A DNA stretch of 64,000 bases, from the NCBI GenBank assembly GCA_963775085.1, contig CAVZHO010000009.1, positions 143,335-207,334 on the forward strand, written 5' to 3'. The first letter of the stretch is position 1, and every line of letters starts with the position of its first letter. Position numbers and translations under genes: made by a program. Source of the stretch: JAAFIP01 sp963775085 (GTDB lineage Bacteria > Pseudomonadota > Gammaproteobacteria > Burkholderiales > Burkholderiaceae_C). Shown one piece after another: positions 7,798 to 17,800 of this stretch. The notes beneath the pieces were generated by a model, which saw only the letters and a list, made by a program, of their open reading frames with translations, did not search any database and had not been told where the DNA came from.

Positions 7798-8115
7798 GTG
7801 CAATTTTTAGGAAACTCTCTCAAAAGCCTGCGCGAGTTTCCTAAAGAGGTGCGCCAAGATGCGGGTCGCCAGATTGACCGGGTGCAACAGGGCAAGCAAC
7901 CCGACGATTTCAAACCAATGCCCTCCATTGGCAAAAGTGTGGAGGAGATTAGGCTGTGGGACGATGCGGGGACGTTTCGGGTGATTTACACGGCGCGGCT
8001 GGCCGATGCCGTCTATGTGCTGCATGCCTTCCAGAAGAAAACGCCCACCACGGCCAAGCGTGACCTTGATACCGCCAAAACCCGCTTTACCCAACTGCTA
8101 AAGGATCTTCAATGA
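7798..8115 (+). CDS. RelE-like toxin of a TA module
   Basis: The protein of about 105 residues belongs to the phage-derived Gp49-like/RelE group (DDFKPMPSIGKSVEEIR, then FRVIYTARLADAVYVLHAFQ). The only near start is a GTG placed exactly at the end of repeat B. Relatives usually carry a few extra N-terminal residues, so the native start may have been cut off by the repeat junction. The antitoxin overlaps by ATGA. Activity is plausible but depends on the altered start. Confidence 0.75.
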   Translation: MQFLGNSLKSLREFPKEVRQDAGRQIDRVQQGKQPDDFKPMPSIGKSVEEIRLWDDAGTFRVIYTARLADAVYVLHAFQKKTPTTAKRDLDTAKTRFTQLLKDLQ

Positions 8116-8399
8116 AGCATGTAAGCACCGACCGCTACGCCAGTGTGTGGGACGCGCTGGCCGACACGCCTGAAGAGGCCGCGAACCTGCGCGTGCGCTC
8201 TGAGCTGATGGACAAGATTGCCGCGCTGATCGAGGGCAATGGCTGGACGCAAGTAGAAGCCGCCAACCACTGCGCCGTCACCCAGCCGCGCATCAGCGAC
8301 TTGCTGCGCGGGCGCATCTCCCGGTTTTCTCTGGATGCCTTGGTCAACATCGCCTCGGCACTGGGCAAACGGGTGCATGTGGAGCTGGAGCCTGTTTAG
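8112..8399 (+). CDS. XRE-family antitoxin
   Basis: 95 residues with an HTH (GWTQVEAANHCAVTQPRISD) followed by LVNIASALGKRVHVELEPV, the pattern of antitoxins that pair with Gp49-like RelE toxins. It is translationally coupled to the toxin through an ATGA overlap and probably autoregulates the pair. Scars of its last codons occur at 3128-3151 and, diverged, at the start of repeat A copies 1, 2 and 8. Confidence 0.85.
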   Translation: MKHVSTDRYASVWDALADTPEEAANLRVRSELMDKIAALIEGNGWTQVEAANHCAVTQPRISDLLRGRISRFSLDALVNIASALGKRVHVELEPV

Positions 8400-8632
8400 G
8401 CTTCGTATACGGGGTTGTTGGTCGTTGGCCGTTGGGATTTGTTGTTTGAGCTGTTTACCCGTCAAATAGGCTCATAGTCCCTGTCCCCTGGACGTAAGCA
8501 GCTACTAAATTTATAGTTATTAGCACGATGACCCAGCCGTGGAATGCTGTACTACGACCTGCTAACGATGCTTACTTCGTTCTCTCGTTATCTCTGAAAT
8601 GGGAAATGGGAGACCTGACCCTGTAGTCCGCA
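8400..8632 (+). repeat. Repeat A, copy 6
   Basis: It follows the XRE antitoxin stop directly and ends in GACCCTGTAGTCC, after which a vapC copy begins abruptly within 12 bases. Confidence 0.85.
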
Positions 8633-8643
8633 AATTGCTATTC

Positions 8644-9066
8644 ATGCTGCGAGCCGTCATTGATACCAACACTTGGGTATCAGGGCTGATTTGGGGTGGC
8701 GCTCCCCGAGCCTTAATTCAGCAGGTGTTAGATGGCGAGTTGCACGGCATCACTTCAACCATCTTGGCACGTGAATTTGAACGCGTCTTGCAATACCCTC
8801 GAATAGATAAGGCGCTGGTCAAGCGCGGCTTGGTTGCCACTGACTTGAGCACGCAGTTTTCTTTGCTAAACGACTTGGTTAAAACAACACCCATCGCACA
8901 GCGCATGAGCCGCGACCCTGACGACGATGCGGTATTGGCCTGCGCACTGGCCGCAAAAGCAGACTTGATTGTCTCGGGCGATCAAGACTTGCTGGTTCTG
9001 CAAACATTTGAGGGCATTCCCATCATCACTGCGGCGCAGGCGCTGGAGCGGTTGACCGCGCGATAG
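8644..9066 (+). CDS. vapC: VapC-like PIN toxin, copy 3, without vapB
   Basis: 140 residues, differing from copies 1 and 2 only by Arg to His in the DGEL(R/H)GITS segment. The homologous DNA begins just upstream of the ATG (CAAATTGCTATTC), after the end of repeat A copy 6, so the vapB gene is missing. An orphan toxin gene is unusual. It may be silent for lack of a promoter or be neutralised in trans by the two intact VapB copies. Confidence 0.8.
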   Translation: MLRAVIDTNTWVSGLIWGGAPRALIQQVLDGELHGITSTILAREFERVLQYPRIDKALVKRGLVATDLSTQFSLLNDLVKTTPIAQRMSRDPDDDAVLACALAAKADLIVSGDQDLLVLQTFEGIPIITAAQALERLTAR

Positions 9067-9228
9067 ACGGAGCATCGATAGCAATAAAATAGGCACTTTA
9101 GCTATAAATAAAGCGTAAACAGCTATTGAATGTATAGCAATAGTGGATATGCAAGGGGTGTCCGTGAGTTGGACATCCAGGGTTAGGGTTAACTGGGATA
9201 AATGTGATCTGACCCCATTTATCCTTTC
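9067..9228 (+). repeat. Repeat B, copy 2
   Basis: Nearly identical to the copy at 32516-32680. It contains GCGTAAACAGCTATTGAATG, the GGTGTCCGTGAGTTGGACATC inverted repeat, and the GATCTGACCCCATTTATC end. From 9229 to 9346 no gene is recognised. Confidence 0.85.
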
Positions 9229-9346
9229 GGGAAAAGCTGTTCAGAGGCTTCGAACCACCTCTCATTGCTTGGCGAAGGGGTGGTGTCCTCGTTTTGAATA
9301 CAAGTCACCGACCTGCGCTTTACTCAGCAAATGGTTAAAGAGATAT

Positions 9347-9604
9347 TCATTTTCTTGATTGATAAAACCCAGACCAAGAGACTATGAATGCGACCCCAAC
9401 GAGCACTGTCCACCAATTTTGAAACCAGATTTCTGAGTGAAAAAAGATCCTACCAAGCAAAACCCATAGGGCGTAACAAAGCACTACCGAAATTGCAATA
9501 GCAAGAATGACCCGAGGTAGCGCCCGACCTTTAATAAAAAAGAATACTGCGTGATTCAACAGGAGAACCAAAGAAACGGTAATGATTACAAGAAAAAATG
9601 TCAT
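9347..9604 (-). CDS. Predicted membrane immunity protein of the RHS toxin
   Basis: An 85-residue protein with three predicted hydrophobic segments (FFLVIITVSLVLLL, VILAIAISVVLCYALWVLL, WTVLVGVAFIVSW). The ATG at 9604 overlaps the stop of the RHS gene as ATGA, so it was preferred over a start 9 codons upstream. Position and coupling mark it as the immunity partner of the RHS tip. A membrane immunity protein suggests that the toxin acts at the membrane or in the periplasm; this is inference. Confidence 0.65.
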   Translation of the reverse strand: MTFFLVIITVSLVLLLNHAVFFFIKGRALPRVILAIAISVVLCYALWVLLGRIFFHSEIWFQNWWTVLVGVAFIVSWSGFYQSRK

Positions 9605-12600
9605 TTTGATGTGGGAAAACACTGTGGACAAAACGACTTATACGACCGAATCATTGAGCTCGATTGTTCAATGATTTGACGCGCCTTATCACCTGCGGGA
9701 TACATGTCACCTTCAATGTGTTGCCTATCCGGGATGCCCCCTTCCCAAACTCTACCTTGATGTCCGGTAGCAGAACTGTCTTGCACGGCATGAAGGAATT
9801 GAGCAAAACCTGTCAATGACTTTGAGTTCCATGACTTCATCAGAAAGTCACCGGTTTTCGTTGCGCAGACTGACGAGGAATCCCCTGCCGAACACATTGA
9901 GTGCCAATGTGCGTTTTCAGGCGATTGGCTACCGGCAACAAAATCAGCATCCTTGACGGCCAGCGACAAAGCGAGCGAGTCTTTTTCCGACAGGCCAGCA
10001 TCGCGCCCCGCAGACATAGTCAATGCCTTATGGACATTCGAAAGGTAGTTAAAAAGATACCCATAAGCCGCCGTCACCGCCCCATTCTCAAACTTACCCC
10101 CGGCGATCACTGATCCTACACCACCTGCAACGACAGTAGCAACCCCTCTGGCAAAGTCTCCTGGCATGTCGCCTATGGCTAGGGTCGTAAACTTGCCAAA
10201 CGCCGCGCTCGCCGCCCCGCTGCCGCAACTTCCTCCACCCGCTACGCTGGTGATGCAGCCGCCTGCGGCATGGGCAGCGACATAGGCTCCGGTGCCCCAA
10301 CCATTGGCCGCGCCTGTAACGCCAATAGCGCCAAATACGCCGCCCGACAAAGCGCCTTGCAATCCAGCTTTGATATCGCCCCCACTACCCACGAGACCAG
10401 CCGCAAAGCCACCTCCAGCGGCAGCCAGAGTAGAACCGAGTGCGGTTAAGCCTGGTGCAATCGGCCCCAAAGCGCTAGTCGTGGCTACGCTGTAGAAAGC
10501 GCTTCCCGTCAGGCCCGCTGACCCTGCAAACAATTGGCCAATGAATTGCGGTGCATAAATCGCCACCGCAATCGCCGCCACCGGCTTCAGAATCTTGTCC
10601 CGAAACCGCGTCCACCAGCTAAACCCACTCGGATCCGTCAAATTCAGCGGGTTGTTCATCACATAGGCATAGCGGTTATGGCTTTGCAGCATGCCCGGGG
10701 CCTGGATGATGGGGTCGGCGCTCATGAAGCGGCCAATCAATGGGTCATAGATGCGCCCGTTCATGTGCACCACGCCCATCTCGTCCAGGTGCTCGTGCAT
10801 CGTGAAGCCGCGGTCGGTGGTCAGGCCTACCAGGCTGTCGGTGACGTCGGACAGACCGTTGACGCTCCGCCGCTTGCCCCAGGGGTCGTAGGCCAGGCGC
10901 TCAATCTCTGCTCCGGCTTCGTTGCTGATGGCGGCGATGGAGCCGAGCTGGTCGTGGTGGAAGTAGCGCAGGCTGGCGGCCTGGTTGGCGCCGATGGCGG
11001 CGTTGCCTACCGCCAGGTTGCCGGTGCGGGTGACCTGCAGGGCAAAGACCATGCCGCCGGCGCTGAGGTAGTGCTTGTGTTCGGTGATGCCGTTGGCTTT
11101 GACCTCTTTCTCGTAGCTCAGGCCCTGGCTGTCTTCGCCGTTGAGATACCAGGTGGTGCCGGCGCCGCTTTGCAGGGCGGCGGGGGTGTTGGCGCTGAGC
11201 TGCACGCCTTGCTTGATGCGCTGGTGCTCGGGGCCATAGACAAAGGTGAGCGTGCGGTCTGCGGTGGTGCCGGTGGGGTTGTTGATGTCCAGCAGGTTGC
11301 CGTACCTGATCTGGGAGAGCATGTTAAAGCTGGTGTACTCTTCCCAGCGCACGTTGTGGCGGTTTTGGGTGGTGTCGCGGCTGACGCTGTACCACAGGTT
11401 GCCGTTGCCCAGCGTGGTGGCGCTGTTGCTGGGGATCTGGGCACCGGGCTTGTAGTCGTCAAAGGCGTAGGTCAGTATCCGGGTGCCGGTCAGGGCCTTG
11501 CCTCCGGCGGGAGTGCTCAGGGTGATGTTGGTCAGGCGGTTGGGGCGCTGGCCGTCGTACCAGTACTGGCCGACGTCGCTTTTGTACTGGATGTTGCCGC
11601 GTGCGTCGTAGAGCACGCCGACATCAAAGTTGGGGCTGCTGGCGTTGATGCTTGCGCCGACGGCGTTGTAGTTGGTTAAGCGATTGAGGCTGTCATAGAG
11701 GAAGGTTTCACCGACATTAGTAATACCGTCGGTGCGTTGAATGAGGTTGCCAATCTGGTCGTATTCGTAGCTTTGGTTCATCACGCCGTTGGCCGCGCTG
11801 GCCAGTCCAGCCTGGATGCCCATGAGGTTGCCGTTGGTCTGTTTATAGGCTTTGTTGGTGATGATCTGGTTGCCGTACTGGTATTGGGTGATGCGCTGGG
11901 CATCCATGGTGCGCACCGTGTAGCTGGCGGTGGTGAGCCCGCCTCCGCTGCCAGTGACGGTTTTGAGGTAGCCCATGGGGGTGTAGCCGTAGCTGGCCTT
12001 GTAGCCGGTGGGCCAGGTTTTGCTGGCCACGCGCCCGGTGTTGGCATCGTAGCTGACGCTGACGGTAGCGGTGGTGTCTAGCAGGGTGGCGGTGCTTTGG
12101 ATGCGGCCCAGGGCATCATAGGTGTGGTTGCGTAGGTAGTCGGTCACGCCATTGGCCCTGACGGTTCTGGCCTGGCACAACTTGCCTTTGCTCGGGCCGC
12201 AGGCCACTGTGCCACCAAAATTGGTATCGTAGCTCCATTGGCTGGTAAGGTCTGCTTCGTTGCGCTGGGTCATGCGGCCCAGCTTGTCGTAGGCCATGGT
12301 GGTGGTCTGATTCAGGCTGTCCCTTTGCCAGACCAGTTCGCCAAAGGCGTTGTAGGCGTATAGCCAGACACCCATGGCGGGGTCTTCCATCTTGGTCTTT
12401 TGGCCGCGCTGGTTGTACTCTATCTTGGTGATGGAGCCAGCGGCGTTGGTGGCGGTGAGTTGGCCTAGCGCGTCGTAGGCGTAGAGTACGGTGCTGCCCA
12501 CAGCGTCGGTGACCTGGGCGACTTGGCCTTGGGCGTTTTTAAGGGTTGTTTTTTTCTGCCCCTTGGCGTTGGTGACGGTGCTGCTCAGGCCGTTGTAGGC

Positions 12601-13551
12601 GATGGTGCTGAAGGTGCTGTCGGGCGCATCTTCGCGGGTGACGCGCCCTAGTGCGTCGTAAGTGAAGGCGCTCCAGTAAACAGGGGTGGCACCGCCATAC
12701 AGGTTGGACTTGCGGCTGACTTGGCCCAGCGCGTTGTATTCGGTGTCTTGGTACAGGATCGGTGCGGCGGCTCCTGCCGCGTCGCCGTCAAAGCCGCTGG
12801 TTCGTATGCGGATGACGCGGCCCAGGCTGTCGTGGTATTGGTATTTGGTGGGGCCGCTGAGTGTAAGGTTGGCGTTGAAGCTTTGCTCGATCAGCACCCA
12901 TTGGCTGGCGGGGCACCTGTGCAGGGGGGCTATGCTGCTGTCATCCCTGCATAGCTCGTAGGCCCAGGTGGTCTTGGTGCGGTCGGCGCGCAGTTCGCTG
13001 GTCTTGCGGCCAAAGTTGTCGTAGGTCCAGGTGGTGGTCAGGCCGTTGGGGCCGACCAGGCTGGTGACGCCGCCAAAGCGGGGGTCGAAGGTTTTGTTCT
13101 CGGACTGGCCCAGGGCGTTGGCGCTGTTGGTGGGGAACAGGCCTGCGGGGATGCTGTAGGCGATGCCGTTGACGCTGACGGCCTGGGCCTGGTAGGTGGT
13201 GCTGGCGCTGCGCCCGGTGGTGGCGCTGAAGGTGATGGTGCCGATGGCCCCGGGACAGGCGCTGGTGGTGACGCTGGCTTTGTTGCCGTAGGTGTCGTAG
13301 GTGTAGCTGGTTAGCAGGCAGTCTTGCGGGCTGTTGGGTTCGACGATTTCTTTAATCAACAGGCCTGCTTCGGGGGTGCCGGGCTCACCGTAGATGAAGC
13401 TGCTGTTGCGGGTTTGGGTGATGGTTTGGGCTTGCAGGGAGGCGGTGGCGAACAGGCCCGTACCCAATATCAGCGTCACCAGGATGCTGCGCAAACTCCA
13501 GCATGCTCTTAGATTGGTCGTCGTGACATGACGAAGCTGGGTAACTCGCAT
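9601..13551 (-). CDS. Secreted full-length RHS/YD-repeat protein with C-terminal toxin tip
   Basis: 1316 residues from an ATG at 13551 with a clear AAAGAGG ribosome site. An N-terminal signal (SILVTLILGTGLFATASLQA) leads into many YD repeats (TYDTYGN, YDNFGRKT, YDALGRV). The conserved core lies near residues 834-974 (GRFMSADP, NNPLNLTDPSG), then a glycine/alanine-rich linker ending AAYGYLFN near residue 1168, then a tip of about 145 residues. The tip holds NAHWH, FAQFLHAVQDSS, ATGHQG and DRQHIEGD, histidine/aspartate motifs like those of zinc-dependent phospholipase C-type enzymes (inferred). It resembles a Tc-toxin C component but carries a Sec signal and no PAAR domain. It ends the operon with its immunity gene. 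Confidence 0.85.
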   Translation of the reverse strand: MRVTQLRHVTTTNLRACWSLRSILVTLILGTGLFATASLQAQTITQTRNSSFIYGEPGTPEAGLLIKEIVEPNSPQDCLLTSYTYDTYGNKASVTTSACPGAIGTITFSATTGRSASTTYQAQAVSVNGIAYSIPAGLFPTNSANALGQSENKTFDPRFGGVTSLVGPNGLTTTWTYDNFGRKTSELRADRTKTTWAYELCRDDSSIAPLHRCPASQWVLIEQSFNANLTLSGPTKYQYHDSLGRVIRIRTSGFDGDAAGAAAPILYQDTEYNALGQVSRKSNLYGGATPVYWSAFTYDALGRVTREDAPDSTFSTIAYNGLSSTVTNAKGQKKTTLKNAQGQVAQVTDAVGSTVLYAYDALGQLTATNAAGSITKIEYNQRGQKTKMEDPAMGVWLYAYNAFGELVWQRDSLNQTTTMAYDKLGRMTQRNEADLTSQWSYDTNFGGTVACGPSKGKLCQARTVRANGVTDYLRNHTYDALGRIQSTATLLDTTATVSVSYDANTGRVASKTWPTGYKASYGYTPMGYLKTVTGSGGGLTTASYTVRTMDAQRITQYQYGNQIITNKAYKQTNGNLMGIQAGLASAANGVMNQSYEYDQIGNLIQRTDGITNVGETFLYDSLNRLTNYNAVGASINASSPNFDVGVLYDARGNIQYKSDVGQYWYDGQRPNRLTNITLSTPAGGKALTGTRILTYAFDDYKPGAQIPSNSATTLGNGNLWYSVSRDTTQNRHNVRWEEYTSFNMLSQIRYGNLLDINNPTGTTADRTLTFVYGPEHQRIKQGVQLSANTPAALQSGAGTTWYLNGEDSQGLSYEKEVKANGITEHKHYLSAGGMVFALQVTRTGNLAVGNAAIGANQAASLRYFHHDQLGSIAAISNEAGAEIERLAYDPWGKRRSVNGLSDVTDSLVGLTTDRGFTMHEHLDEMGVVHMNGRIYDPLIGRFMSADPIIQAPGMLQSHNRYAYVMNNPLNLTDPSGFSWWTRFRDKILKPVAAIAVAIYAPQFIGQLFAGSAGLTGSAFYSVATTSALGPIAPGLTALGSTLAAAGGGFAAGLVGSGGDIKAGLQGALSGGVFGAIGVTGAANGWGTGAYVAAHAAGGCITSVAGGGSCGSGAASAAFGKFTTLAIGDMPGDFARGVATVVAGGVGSVIAGGKFENGAVTAAYGYLFNYLSNVHKALTMSAGRDAGLSEKDSLALSLAVKDADFVAGSQSPENAHWHSMCSAGDSSSVCATKTGDFLMKSWNSKSLTGFAQFLHAVQDSSATGHQGRVWEGGIPDRQHIEGDMYPAGDKARQIIEQSSSMIRSYKSFCPQCFPTSK

Positions 13552-13603
13552 AGGTTTGCCTCTTTGTGTTTTTTTGGGGGGACTGATTGCAGCGTCTGTC
13601 AGG

Positions 13604-13960
13604 CTAGTCTGACATAACCATATAGCCGATCTCGCAATAACCAATACTCGATTTTGTGGAAAAAAGAGTCACCGTTTTGTTTAAGGCATAGGCCGTCAAT
13701 AAATTTGCAAGCATCCCTTTGTAATTAGGCGTGGTACTGTTGACGTACCCCCAACTCGCGTCGGCCACACCCTGCGCGTTGCATATCGCGGGCACACCCA
13801 CCAAAAACACCCGGGTATCGGCATTACCGGCAGCTGGAACGGTGTGGAGCTGCGAAATTTTTCCGCTCACAGTGCCATCCCAAGCGTGTGCACAAGTGGT
13901 CCCCAACAGAAAACAGAGGGCCAAAAGATTATGGGCAAGGTGGAGCTTCATATTGTTCAT
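13604..13960 (-). CDS. Small secreted protein S4
   Basis: 118 residues with a signal peptide (LLALCFLLGTTCAHA). The mature part has one central cysteine (PAICNAQG), a helix-like GMLANLLTAYALNKTV, a second cysteine (GYCEIGY) and an end MVMSD. The same order of elements occurs in the four other small secreted proteins at 14036, 14420, 18227 and 18828. It lies 52 bases upstream of the RHS gene on the same strand. Its function is unknown; an accessory or binding subunit of the toxin is a guess from context. Confidence 0.7.
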   Translation of the reverse strand: MNNMKLHLAHNLLALCFLLGTTCAHAWDGTVSGKISQLHTVPAAGNADTRVFLVGVPAICNAQGVADASWGYVNSTTPNYKGMLANLLTAYALNKTVTLFSTKSSIGYCEIGYMVMSD

Positions 13961-14035
13961 GGTGCTTTTCGCAAGTGAATGGGTTGTGCAAACGAGTCAA
14001 TGCAAGTGCCCGGTTGGTGTGCAGCCGTATTCACT

Positions 14036-14368
14036 TCAATTGGAGATATATACCCAGGCCACTGTTTCCGAATTGCCCCAAACATCGCACACACCTGTGC
14101 CATTTACCGCCAAAGTTTTACCCAGTGCAAAGGCCTGCAACAGCATGGCATAAATGGCGCGTCCACCAGGAGTTTTGACATCGACTGCCCAGGCCCATGT
14201 GGAGCAGGCCGGTTTGGACCCCGAAAACGTGCTACCTACTGCAGGCATAAAGGCAATAACACCCGCGCTAATTGCAATTGGCGTGATAACAAGCCCGTTG
14301 CTACCGCTTTGGGCCATGGCCAGATGGAAAGAAAAAATCAAGCTGAGGGATAGAAGCAATTTTTTCAT
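14036..14368 (-). CDS. Small secreted protein S3
   Basis: 110 residues. A lysine-led signal peptide (KKLLLSLSLIFSFHLAMA) is followed by a mature part with KPACSTWAW, a helix-like AIYAMLLQAFALGKTL, a VCDVWGNSE cysteine region and a WVYISN end. It is the third of four small secreted genes in the operon. The pattern of two cysteines around an ML.xA.ALxK helix matches S4 and S1. No enzyme motif is visible. Confidence 0.7.
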   Translation of the reverse strand: MKKLLLSLSLIFSFHLAMAQSGSNGLVITPIAISAGVIAFMPAVGSTFSGSKPACSTWAWAVDVKTPGGRAIYAMLLQAFALGKTLAVNGTGVCDVWGNSETVAWVYISN

Positions 14369-14419
14369 GGGATTTCCTGGGGATAGCTGGTTACTTATTG
14401 GGTTGCATAGGGCCTGCGC

Positions 14420-14773
14420 TTAGTCCGCCATCATCACGTAGTAGGGGGACGGTGCGTTCTGATAATGGGGAATCAAGTTGCACGGCGTGGTCTCGGCGTA
14501 GTTCAATACCATTGTGCTTTTGCGAGTCACGGCCGAGCGGGTGAGCGTATGCCAAGCCGCACAGGTCATGGGGCTTACGCCTTTCCACTCGGTATTGAGA
14601 TTGCACAGCATCAAATAATCACCCCGAAGCGCCGCATTCACCACCACCGAACCATCTTTGGTGACATATAAATTTGATACCGTGGTGGTGCAGTACTGCT
14701 GGGCATGGGCCTGGCCAGCAAGTAACAGCAGTGGCAGCAAGGCGAAGGAGAGGTTACGTAGTTTTTTGAGCAT
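14420..14773 (-). CDS. Small secreted protein S2
   Basis: 117 residues with signal peptide SFALLPLLLLAGQAHA and a mature start QQYCTTTVSNLYV. It has four cysteines, more than its relatives, and ends YYVMMAD, similar to the MVMSD and VQMLD ends of S4 and S1. It starts 48 bases after the SpvB gene. It is the most divergent member of the set, so paralogy is tentative. Confidence 0.65.
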   Translation of the reverse strand: MLKKLRNLSFALLPLLLLAGQAHAQQYCTTTVSNLYVTKDGSVVVNAALRGDYLMLCNLNTEWKGVSPMTCAAWHTLTRSAVTRKSTMVLNYAETTPCNLIPHYQNAPSPYYVMMAD

Positions 14774-14820
14774 GGTGGCCTTTCTGGTTGACTTTTGGTG
14801 GATGGTGGGAATGCAAAATG

Positions 14821-17800
14821 TCAGTCTTCAAGCAATAACATCAGGATGGCGGGCAACGCGTTCTTGGCGGCCTGCAGCTGCGCTGGCGTGGGCGGTGGTG
14901 GTGGCGCTACCCCGGTGATGAAGCCGCCGGGCAGGATGCCGGTGCCCAGATTGGCCGATGCGCTGGTGCTGGTGACGCTGGCCGTGGCTAGGCGTCCCAG
15001 TATCCAGTGGGTGGTGTCGGCGGCTTTGTAGGTGTTGGTGGTGACTTTGCTGCCGCCGCCGCTGTTGCTGACGGTAATCTTGGTGGGGTCGCCCCAGATG
15101 GGGCCACCTGGGGTGGGTGGGTTGTACTCGTACAGCGTGGTGATGACCGGGAATGCTGGGGCATTAGGATCCAGATCCCAACTGGCCTCGGTGCTGCTGG
15201 CGATATGGGGAAAGTAGCGGCTGTTGCTGGCGGCTATGCAGGCAGTTTTGTTGGCCAGGTCGTTGCAGTTGAGGGGCGGAGTCGGCAGGTTGCAGGCGGC
15301 TCCGGTTTGCGGGATCTTGCAGGCGGGCGTGATGGTGGATCTTTTGAGTACCCCTTGATTGCCGGCCCCGGCTTTGCGGGTCTCGCTTGTGAGGGGCATG
15401 CCAATATAGGGCCACTGCTGGCTGTTCTCGGTATAGCTTTGGATGCCAGTGGCTGCCTCGGTGCTCTCCATCCATCTAAAACCCAGCATGCCCCGGCCCG
15501 TGCCTTGCTCGGCTTTTAAACCGCCGTAACGGTAGCTCACCGTGTTGGTGCCGCCAACTCCGTTGCTGGTGTCGACTTGGTTGACGACATACATGGGAAA
15601 TTGCAGGTCTATTTTAGGATAGACCGAGGTGGTGTCTTTGGCGTACTGAAGGGAATCTGTGAGCGGCTTTTGGATGATCGAGATCGCGCGTCCCAAGCCC
15701 GGCTCGATGGCACTCACACCAGTTTGCGCACCAAGATTTCTCTTTACTTTCCAACCGTTGTAGTTCCACATATAGTCAGGTTTACCATTGCCGGTAAAGT
15801 CTGCGAAATAATGGAGTAGCTTCTCGGTACTATAGGTCGGCTGCTGATCGGCAGGATTGGTACTGCTCAGCCAGAGCGTGGGTGTCAAAAATTTTTGACC
15901 ATCAGACAATGCAACATACAAGCCACCATAATTCCAAACATAATCAGCTTTACCATCCCCATTCATATCCACGATGTATTGGTAATTCATGTTGTATGTA
16001 GGTGCATTGGCATTTGCGCTATTTTCATTGGCCAACCATTTTGTAGGCGCTTCAAATCCGTTTCCGTTGGATAGCGCTACATACCAGCCGTTGTAGTTCC
16101 ACATGTAATCGGCTTTGCCATCCCCGTTAAAATCACCGATCAATTGATATTCACGGTGGTAGGTTGGTTCTTCATTGCTTGCGGCATTTTTACTGCTTAG
16201 CCAAAGCTTAGGTGCATCAAACCCATTGCCATTGGAGAGCGCCACAAACCAACCACCGTTATTCCACATGTAATCGGCTTTGCCATCCCCGTTAAAATCA
16301 CCGATATACTGGTATCCAATGTTATGCGTTGGGTACCTAGTATCTGTAGGATTTATCTGGACTAGCCACGGTGTGGCTGTTGTGGCGAATTTGCTCCCTG
16401 TAGACAAGGCAACGCGCCAACGACCATCATTCCACATAAAGTCGGCCCGCCCATCGCCGTCAAAGTCGGCTACGTACTGGTAGTTTGCATTAAAGGTAGT
16501 TACGCCGTCGACCGTGGGTGCGAGCCACTGCGTAGGCGCATCAAAACCGCTGCCGTTGGACAGTGCAACACTCCACCCCGCGCCGTCGCGCAGCATGAGA
16601 TCGGCTTTACCATCACCATTGAAATCGGCAACAAACTGGTAGCTAGCATCGGTCTCTTTCTGCACTGCTACCGTGACCGCAGGCACCGCAGTGCCAAGCC
16701 AAGGGCTGGGTGCATCAAAGCCAATTCCATTCGACAGTGCAACATACCAGACACCGTAGAAGTTCCAAAGATAATCAGCTTTACCATCCCCATTAAAGTC
16801 AGCTATGTGGTGATTTTCGAACGCAGTCCTTGGGACTGTAAATGTCGTATCGTAACCGCTAGCATCGTTGCCAACATAACTAGTAAATTGCAATTTATAC
16901 CCACCATACGTGTCAACGGTAAGGCCGTTCGAGGCCAGTTTTTGGTTGGCGAGCCAGAGCTCCGGGTTTTGCACAGGTGCCGCGTCGTCTTGCCATTTGA
17001 GTTTGGTACTCACCATGCAATTTGCGGTACCGGCATCGGCACACTCCGTAATCGATATCAGCTTGGATCGATCTACAGGCGTGGTTTGTGGTGCATACGT
17101 CAACACCGTATACTTCACTGCCGCCGTTCCCACCAAAGTAGTTACCTTTTTCAACCGTAAATCGGATCTCGTTTGCGCCCCTAACAGGTAACCTGTCTGC
17201 ACATCCGGCCTAGTTTCGTATTCAAACACCACCGAACTGCCCGCATAGTCAATTCTTTTTGGCTGAAATGAACTCGACGTCGGGACACCTGAAAAGACGC
17301 AGGTAGATCCCGACAGCGTACCCCCTGTTGGGCAGATGTAGTGAGGAGTGGCAGACCATTGGACATTGCCACCGCTGCATGATGAATTACTGGTTACCGT
17401 AGAACCACATAGATAATAATCTATGGTAGCCGCATAATTAGCCGTTTGAGCGTAGTAAAGCCCTAGGTTGTAGGTTACAGTCAAGTAATTCCCCACCTTA
17501 TCGCTGATCTTAGTTAGCCCCCAGGCCAAGACACCCTTACCCACAATGGTTTGCGTTGGCAGATAGGTTATGGTCAAACCGGCTTTGGTTTCCACTTTAA
17601 AGCCATTACCATCAAAGCTAATGCGACTAAAACTCTCCGTTTCCGAGCGGTACTGCGTTCCGGCATTTCCATACCCTGCTTGCTCAGGAGCCGCCAGGCC
17701 GCTCACGTCTACTTGAACCAGTCTTTGCCCGTCCATGCAGAAACGGTCGTCTGCGTTGAAATTAACCCCTCCCCTGACCCCATCCTGCGCCATGGTCTGC

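Noticed and set aside
9143..9358. 71-codon ORF between vapC copy 3 and the immunity gene
   Set aside because: It starts inside repeat B and has no ribosome site, motif or sensible composition.
10534..11679. Long plus-strand ORF of 381 codons
   Set aside because: It is the antisense shadow of the RHS gene; the same composition appears opposite every Rhs fragment.
13552..13644. Longer start for the RHS protein
   Set aside because: The extension would precede the signal peptide by 31 residues; the ATG at 13551 has a good ribosome site and a normal signal peptide.
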